The notes below the pieces were generated by a model. That model was not told the DNA's origin, searched no databases, and worked only from the letters and a program-made list of their open reading frames with translations. The translations under genes and the position numbers were made by a program. From Pseudoalteromonas sp. P1-9 (GTDB taxonomy: Bacteria > Pseudomonadota > Gammaproteobacteria > Enterobacterales > Alteromonadaceae), in NCBI RefSeq assembly GCF_001399975.1, contig NZ_LKBD01000014.1, forward strand, positions 33,551-97,550: a stretch of 64,000 bases of DNA. The letters run 5' to 3'. The number at the start of each line of letters is the position of its first letter. Position 1 is the stretch's first letter. This document shows positions 59,071-64,000 of the stretch, in pieces.

Positions 59071-60283
59071 CTTCGCCTACCCATTTATAGGTGGTTAATG
59101 CTTCGAGGCCCATCGGCCCGCGGGCATGCAGTTTTTGTGTTGATACTGCAACCTCAGCGCCTAAGCCAAACTGCGAGCCATCGGTAAAGCGCGTGCTCGC
59201 ATTTACATAAACTGCCGCTGAGTTTACCGCTGCGACAAACTTATTGGTATTGCTCAAACTCTCAGACAAAATGCCATCTGAGTGACCGGATGAATGCTCA
59301 CGAATATGCATTATCGCTTGGTTTATATCATCAACAACTTTAATACCAAGCGTTAGGCTTAACCATTCTTTGCTGTACTCACCTTCCGCAATTAGGCTAA
59401 CACGCTCACTAAGCGCTGCTGCTCTGTCGCAGCCTTTAAGCTTCACTTGGCCTAAACGCTCAGCTAATAATGGTACTAACTGCTTTGCAATTGATTCATC
59501 CATAAGTACTGTATCAAGTGCATTACACACACTTGGGCGCTGTACCTTAGCGTTTTCAATAACATCCAATGCTTTTTGTAAATCGGCTGAAGCATCGACA
59601 TATAAATGACAAATACCAATACCGCCAGTGATAACGGGTATTGTGCTATTTTCAACGCATACTTTTTGCAATGTATCGCCACCGCGCGGAATAATCATAT
59701 CGATGTACTTATCTTGCTTTAAAAGCTCAAGTACTAAGGCGCGATCTGGATTGGTAATTAATTGTACTGCATCTTTATTAATGCCCGCATCAATAAGCGC
59801 TTTACCAATTAATTCTACTAAGTAAGTGTTTGTATTAAGTGTTTCTTTACCGCCGCGTAAAATACTGGCATTACCCGTTTTTAAACATAAACAGGCGATA
59901 TCTAAAGTAACATTGGGGCGCGCTTCATAAATAACGCCTACTACACCTAATGGCACAATTTGTTTTTTTAAGCGCAGGCCATTTTCAAGCGCTTTTCCGT
60001 CATATTCACCACCAACTGGATCATCCATTGCAATTAAGCTTTGAATATCATCGGCAATGCCTAAAATGCGTTCTTTGTTTAATAACAAACGATCGAGCAA
60101 GGCCTCGGTTAAGCCATTTTCTTTACCTGCGTTAATATCACGCTGGTTCACTTGTTCGATTTGCTCGGCATTTTCTAAAATGATGGAACGAATATTTTCT
60201 AATGCTGTATTTTTCTGTGCTGTTGTCGCCACAGCGAGATCAAAACTTGCTAACTTTGCCTGCTGTGCTAATTGCGTAATCAC
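59048..60283 (-). CDS. proA: Glutamate-5-semialdehyde dehydrogenase (gamma-glutamyl phosphate reductase)
   Basis: 411 residues of the aldehyde dehydrogenase superfamily; the catalytic Cys lies in [13 protein letters not shown] and the cofactor loop in [10 protein letters not shown]. Second step of proline synthesis. Overlaps proB by 4 nt. Confidence 0.96.
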   Translation of the reverse strand: MITQLAQQAKLASFDLAVATTAQKNTALENIRSIILENAEQIEQVNQRDINAGKENGLTEALLDRLLLNKERILGIADDIQSLIAMDDPVGGEYDGKALENGLRLKKQIVPLGVVGVIYEARPNVTLDIACLCLKTGNASILRGGKETLNTNTYLVELIGKALIDAGINKDAVQLITNPDRALVLELLKQDKYIDMIIPRGGDTLQKVCVENSTIPVITGGIGICHLYVDASADLQKALDVIENAKVQRPSVCNALDTVLMDESIAKQLVPLLAERLGQVKLKGCDRAAALSERVSLIAEGEYSKEWLSLTLGIKVVDDINQAIMHIREHSSGHSDGILSESLSNTNKFVAAVNSAAVYVNASTRFTDGSQFGLGAEVAVSTQKLHARGPMGLEALTTYKWVGEGDYLIRQ

Positions 60284-61401
60284 GTTAATCCTCCAAAAAG
60301 TACTAAATCATCGCGGTGAATCACCACCGCCCCGTAGTCGTAACCGAGCAATTGATTGATTTGCTCGGAATGTTGCCCTTTTATTTGGGCCAAATCGCTT
60401 GATGAATAACGACAAATGCCCCGTGCAATTTGCGCCCCATTTTGGTCGCATAATTTCACCATGGCACCGCGTTCAAATTTACCAAGCACATCACTCAAGC
60501 CTTTTGCTAACAAGCTTGACCCTGAGTGTTTCATTGCGCTCACTGCGCCTTCATCTAATATTAGCTCACCGCTTGCTGGTGGCCCTGCCATTAACCACTG
60601 TTTGCGGCTTTCTGTCACCGACGCTGTTGCTACAAACCGTGTGCCAACATCTTTGCCAAGTGCCGCATCTACAATTACATTGTCTTTATGGCCTGCGGCA
60701 ATAATCACTTCAACACCTGCACGGCACGCAATATCAGCTGCTTGCAGTTTAGTTGCCATACCGCCGGTACCTAAATTCGTACCCGAACCGCCCGCTAATG
60801 CTTTTAAATTAGCGTCAATCTTATCGACCAAATTAATCAATTTTGCATCTGGGTTAGCGCGCGGATCTGCGGTAAACAATCCCGGCTGATCCGTTAGTAA
60901 CAACAATTTATCGGCCTTAGCGAGAATCGCAGCCAAAGCCGATAAATTATCATTATCCCCAACTTTAATTTCTTGTGTTGCTACCGCATCATTTTCGTTA
61001 ATGATCGGCACAATATCGTGCTTAATCAATGCCTTTAGCGTATCACGTGCGTTTAAATAACGCTCACGGTCGTCTAAATCTGCGCGGGTTAATAACATTT
61101 GCCCTACATGCATACCGTATAAGTTAAATAAGGTTTGCCATGTATGGATCAAATGACTTTGGCCAACCGCTGCAAGCATTTGTTTATTGTTCACATTGCT
61201 TAAATCACAACTTAAATGCAAATGCTCTTTACCCGCGGCAACCGCACCGCTCGAAACCAAAATAATTTTGTGCCCTTTCTTTTTTAATTGGGCACACTGA
61301 CGCACTAATTCAACCATATGCGCTTTATCTAAGGTAAAACTGCCACCGGTTAATACACTTGTTCCCAGCTTTATTACAATTGTTTGACTTGTTTCACTCA
61401 T
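60280..61401 (-). CDS. proB: Glutamate 5-kinase
   Basis: 373 residues. Amino-acid kinase domain (about 5-260, [10 protein letters not shown] and [19 protein letters not shown]) and C-terminal PUA domain (about 275-370). Feedback-inhibited first step of proline synthesis. Start at the ATG (61401); a GTG 9 nt upstream is possible. Confidence 0.96.
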   Translation of the reverse strand: MSETSQTIVIKLGTSVLTGGSFTLDKAHMVELVRQCAQLKKKGHKIILVSSGAVAAGKEHLHLSCDLSNVNNKQMLAAVGQSHLIHTWQTLFNLYGMHVGQMLLTRADLDDRERYLNARDTLKALIKHDIVPIINENDAVATQEIKVGDNDNLSALAAILAKADKLLLLTDQPGLFTADPRANPDAKLINLVDKIDANLKALAGGSGTNLGTGGMATKLQAADIACRAGVEVIIAAGHKDNVIVDAALGKDVGTRFVATASVTESRKQWLMAGPPASGELILDEGAVSAMKHSGSSLLAKGLSDVLGKFERGAMVKLCDQNGAQIARGICRYSSSDLAQIKGQHSEQINQLLGYDYGAVVIHRDDLVLFGGLT

Positions 61402-61662
61402 TCCCCACACCCTAAACGACGGGCCAGTGTCTTTGTTATATCAAAGCTGAGAAAATCAACAAGGGTAAAATGGTCTCACACAAAAAAATATCATGCAAAC
61501 CACCTAATCAACCAAATATAAATAAGAAAATCTAATCTATAACAGCATAAAATTTTGCATTTTCATGATTTACTATTCTTTGGTCGACACTCATCGCTTG
61601 ATGCTTATTGCACCGATAAAAGTCTGATAAAATTCACTGCCCCTAAAATTTGAGTTGTGTTT

Positions 61663-62583
61663 ATGCCCGCTAGTTTATGTTTACTAATCGCCACATTTTT
61701 GTGGGGAAGCTCGTTTATTGCCTTAAAGTACGCCATTGATTTATACCACCCTGCGGTGGTGATTTTCTTGCGTATGCTCACTACATTTGCCCTATGCATG
61801 CTGCTTTGGCGCCAAGTGAAAAAGTTTGACTATCAAAAAGGTGATTGGAAGTATCTATTCGGTATGTCACTTGCAGAGCCCTGTTTGTATTTTTTATTTG
61901 AAGGCTACGCCCTTGAATATACCTCTGCCAGTCAAGCGGGTGTGATTGTGAGCTGCTTCCCTCTGATTGTGGCATTGCTCGCGTTTGTTATGCTGAAAGA
62001 GTATTTATCAAAATCCATCATCACCGGGTTTGTTTTTTGTATTGTAGGTGGCATTGCGCTTACGCTTGTTTCACCCGATACCAGCGCCGCACCAAACCCC
62101 ACACTAGGTAACTTTTTAGAGTTTTTAGCTATGGTCTGTGCGGCCTATTACTCAGTATGTGTAAAGCATTTAGCTCATCGTTATTCACCAATAAGCCTTA
62201 TCGCTCTGCAAGGTATAAGCGGCACATTATTCTTTACGCCATTTTTGTTTTTTGTCGAAATACCGAGTGAAATGTCGATTGAAGGTATTGCCGCTATTGT
62301 CTACTTAGGCTCATTTGTAACACTCGGTGGCTACGGCATGTATAACTATGCCATTTCAAAAGTATCGGTGTTAACTGCCGCTGCATTTTCAAACCTTATT
62401 CCTGTATTCACCTTGCTACTCGCGTCATTACTTCTCCATGAGTTCTTAACGTGGCAACAATGGCTCGCAATTGGCTGTGTATTTATCGGCGTTGTTATTG
62501 CCCAGCGCCATAAGCCAAAACCACACGAGGATATAGAGCCGCAAATGGATACAATGCCGGTAGAGGTTGGGAGTGAAAGGTAA
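61663..62583 (+). CDS. EamA/DMT superfamily transporter
   Basis: 306 residues, about ten transmembrane helices in two EamA repeats (starting LLIATFLWGSSFIALKYAI and FLEFLAMVCAAYYSVCVKHL). GTG at 61657 is an alternative start. Probable metabolite or drug exporter of unknown substrate. Divergent from proB. Confidence 0.88.
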   Translation: MPASLCLLIATFLWGSSFIALKYAIDLYHPAVVIFLRMLTTFALCMLLWRQVKKFDYQKGDWKYLFGMSLAEPCLYFLFEGYALEYTSASQAGVIVSCFPLIVALLAFVMLKEYLSKSIITGFVFCIVGGIALTLVSPDTSAAPNPTLGNFLEFLAMVCAAYYSVCVKHLAHRYSPISLIALQGISGTLFFTPFLFFVEIPSEMSIEGIAAIVYLGSFVTLGGYGMYNYAISKVSVLTAAAFSNLIPVFTLLLASLLLHEFLTWQQWLAIGCVFIGVVIAQRHKPKPHEDIEPQMDTMPVEVGSER

Positions 62584-62647
62584 CTAATTTTTAGCAGTTA
62601 CTCATACTTCTGAGTGACTGCTAAATTATGCCTCCATGCGTTTCGAA

Positions 62648-62667
62648 AAAGCCCATCCTTGGGCTTT
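62648..62667 (+). terminator. Hairpin after the EamA gene
   Basis: AAAGCCCA/TGGGCTTT with loop TCCT; 8-bp stem but no clear T run, so a weak terminator or part of the adjacent repeat. Confidence 0.45.
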
Positions 62668-62669
62668 AT

Positions 62670-62704
62670 GTTACTTTTCTTTGCTTCGCCAAAGATAAAG
62701 TAAC
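62670..62704. repeat. Short inverted repeat GTTACTTT...AAAGTAAC
   Basis: Long stem (GTTACTTT and TCTTTG with CAAAGA and AAAGTAAC, one bulge) around GCTTCGC. This sequence and the following CCAAAAGAAAGGCGACCG recur in many gammaproteobacterial genomes to my recollection; no function is assigned. Not coding. Confidence 0.5.
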
Positions 62705-62741
62705 CAAAAGAAAGGCGACCGCACTATCAAACTTAATCCTC

Positions 62742-62852
62742 AAATCAAATTTGAATTTTATGATAAACGCCATGAAGCAACGTCCATGTTGTACATGGCT
62801 TGCTCGACTCGCTTCGCTCCCTGTCTCGCATTATCAATTCAAACTTGATTTT
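62742..62852. repeat. Structured non-coding repeat with 16-bp inverted ends
   Basis: AAATCAAATTTGAATT (from 62742) and AATTCAAACTTGATTT (ends 62852) match inverted at 15 of 16 positions; the arms also share GATAA. Inside is CCATGT/ACATGG (62784-62798) enclosed by AGCAA/TTGCT. A 77-codon reading frame here is not a gene. Likely a small palindromic element. Confidence 0.5.
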
Positions 62853-63153
62853 CGGGTTTAATAAAAGCGGAATGGAACCTCAGCAACAGTCTTCAAGGTC
62901 GCAATTGAGCGATCAATGGTCGTTGATAAAACTAACGTCAGTACACACATTGCATGACGAAGACCCACTTTAGTTCATGAGCATGGCACGTTATGTAAAA
63001 CTTTAACTGTCTCGATTATCTAAATCCTATTTTAAATTGCTAGGTCAATAATATACTGTTAATCTACTGAAAGTATTGAATAAAATTACTTATTGGTATG
63101 CAAGCTTTAGGTTATGGATAACTTCCTTAAATCGATATGCGCTCTAATAAGCT
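62853..63153. other. Non-coding stretch
   Basis: No gene, terminator or repeat that I can support; AT-rich towards its right end. Confidence 0.4.
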
Positions 63154-63178
63154 GTTATATTACGTTTGAGGTTTGATT

Positions 63179-63643
63179 TTGGATTCCAATAAAAAACAAG
63201 GAGCACCGTGGTGGGTTGTTGTTCTTTTCTTCATTTTCGGGGTATACACTTTTGTTACTGATTCCAAAAGGTCATTTAAGAAACTGGATGAATTTAAATC
63301 TGCTTTAACTTCTCAAGACACACCAATAAAATATTATTCGATTACAAAAATTACAGCTGATAGACAATTGAATCCAAATTGGAAGGTGTTCACAAAAAAA
63401 GAAATAAATTGTCTTTTGAGCGGAGTCGAGTCTTGGTTTTCTGGGCGACTTCCGTCACGAGAAAACTCAAATTATCAGGTTTTACATATTGAAACAGATG
63501 AAAAATCATTTCGTATGACTATGAGGTTTTTCAAGGGAAAAATCTACTATGATGCATGGTTAAAACAAGATATTGGTTATAAGAGTTATGGATTCAGTGC
63601 TGTTGGAGAATGCGAAACGGTTGTAGGTGCCCACGAAATATAA
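63179..63643 (+). CDS. Orphan small membrane-anchored protein of unknown function
   Basis: 154 residues from TTG at 63179, preceded by GAGG 7 nt upstream (another TTG at 63173 is too close). One N-terminal transmembrane helix (about 11-28, WWVVVLFFIFGVYTFV), then a soluble domain with two cysteines. I do not recognise the family. Codon use is more AT-rich with GGA/TCT-type codons unlike the housekeeping genes here, which fits recent acquisition. Confidence 0.6.
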   Translation: MDSNKKQGAPWWVVVLFFIFGVYTFVTDSKRSFKKLDEFKSALTSQDTPIKYYSITKITADRQLNPNWKVFTKKEINCLLSGVESWFSGRLPSRENSNYQVLHIETDEKSFRMTMRFFKGKIYYDAWLKQDIGYKSYGFSAVGECETVVGAHEI

Positions 63644-63726
63644 CAAGGCAAATTAAAAAGAGTGAAAAACAGTTGGCTTTGTTCGTGCCTCACCAAATAT
63701 AGCCTAGCTTTATTAGCTAGTTATGC
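63638..63726 (+). other. attC-like recombination site candidate
   Basis: Begins ATATAAC-AAGGC and ends TAGCTAGTTATGCGGGG; inner segments TTGGC and GCCTCACCAA can pair. Core consensus is only partly met (GTTATGC rather than GTTRRRY), so this is tentative. Confidence 0.35.
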
Positions 63727-64000
63727 GGGGATTACGAATGACAGTTGTTGGCACAAAGCGGAAATAACCCTCTGAATTTAATTATGTATCCGACAGTAAT
63801 GAGCGAATAACGGACCTTTAGATTTTTTAAACCCTTACTTTTCAGCCTCTGAATTTAAACCTTTCCCCCATATTCAAGAAAATGCGCAAATTGCGCATTT
63901 TTATCTTTCTCAAAAATTAACCACATGTATTTTTAATAATACTGGCAACTAGTTATCAACTTTGTTAAAACTAAAGCATTCAGAAAAGTGCGCGATTGCA
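63727..64000. other. Right-end non-coding region
   Basis: No gene found. Contains a direct repeat CTCTGAATTTAA (63771 and 63847) and the hairpin at 63879-63902, which may terminate a gene lying beyond the window. Confidence 0.4.
63879..63902. terminator. Rho-independent-type terminator near the right edge
   Basis: AAAATGCGCAA/TTGCGCATTTT stem with one-base apex and T-rich tail; symmetrical, so direction cannot be told. Confidence 0.7.

Larger units (their letters stand above)
63154..63726 (+). mobile_element. Candidate gene cassette: orphan ORF plus attC-like sequence
   Basis: A GTTAT core at 63154 lies only 25 bp before the ORF start, and another GTTAT at 63720 ends a segment that begins at the ORF stop (ATATAAC, 63638). 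The ends ATAAC and GTTAT are complementary, and the 89-bp 3' segment has the size and placement of an attC site. A short leader, single ORF, and terminal recombination-like site are the anatomy of an integron cassette. No integrase is in the window, so this is inference. Confidence 0.4.

Noticed and set aside
62628..62861. 77-codon reading frame on the plus strand
   Set aside because: It runs through palindromic repeats and has low-complexity, repeat-derived composition.

Overview
The window is chromosomal DNA of a marine gammaproteobacterium of the Alteromonadales. The AT-rich base composition, the protein sequences and the gene order (ftsB-ispD-ispF-truD-surE-pcm-nlpD-rpoS; amgK-murU-djlA divergent from lptD-surA-pdxA-rsmA-apaG-apaH; hdfR divergent from maoP) point most strongly to Pseudoalteromonas or a close relative. 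This genus call is inference from gene content; no marker gene was aligned. No rRNA, tRNA or CRISPR array was seen.

Layout. 1-5.4 kb: an iron-regulated leftward operon of two imelysin-type lipoproteins around two di-haem (CxxCH) lipoproteins, with a sigma70 promoter and a Fur-box-like site at 5462-5507. 5.6-5.9 kb: a 266-bp structured inverted-repeat element; a longer copy lies at 44.5 kb. 5.9-7.7 kb: a ZntR-like regulator and a Cu/Zn efflux permease with a Cys-Cys-rich loop, under a classical 20-bp-spacer MerR promoter. 7.7-18 kb: 2-hydroxyacid dehydrogenase, DUF885 lipoprotein, a transglutaminase-like exported protein lacking the expected Cys, PIN-PhoH ATPase, rapA, rluA and a DUF3530 protein. 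18-27.4 kb: cell-wall recycling (amgK-murU), djlA, and the lptD-surA-pdxA-rsmA-apaG-apaH cluster. 27.5-34.1 kb: chemoreceptor, folA, obgE, rpmA-rplU, ispB. 34.4-40.7 kb: the leftward rpoS operon, headed by an unrecognised gene. 41-46.4 kb: DUF2947, a periplasmic solute-binding-like protein, a MoxR/VWA pair, small conserved proteins, azurin. 46.6-49.7 kb: a 56-codon gene and a three-gene exported set (P1-nuclease/phospholipase-C-like enzyme, degenerate parvulin-like chaperone, membrane-anchored coiled-coil protein). 49.7-62.6 kb: DUF3581, a beta-barrel protein, gltX, MocR/LysE/GNAT, hdfR/maoP, a RimK-like ATP-grasp gene broken by one in-frame TAG, glutaredoxin, a methyltransferase-like membrane protein, proBA and a DMT exporter. 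62.6-64 kb: structured repeats and an orphan ORF arranged like a mobile gene cassette.

Most of the window is housekeeping DNA. The best candidates for undescribed biology are the 47.0-49.7 kb exported-enzyme operon, the nested-hairpin elements, the cassette-like orphan near the right end, the twin palindromes at mocR/lysE, and the unrecognised gene leading the ftsB-rpoS operon.
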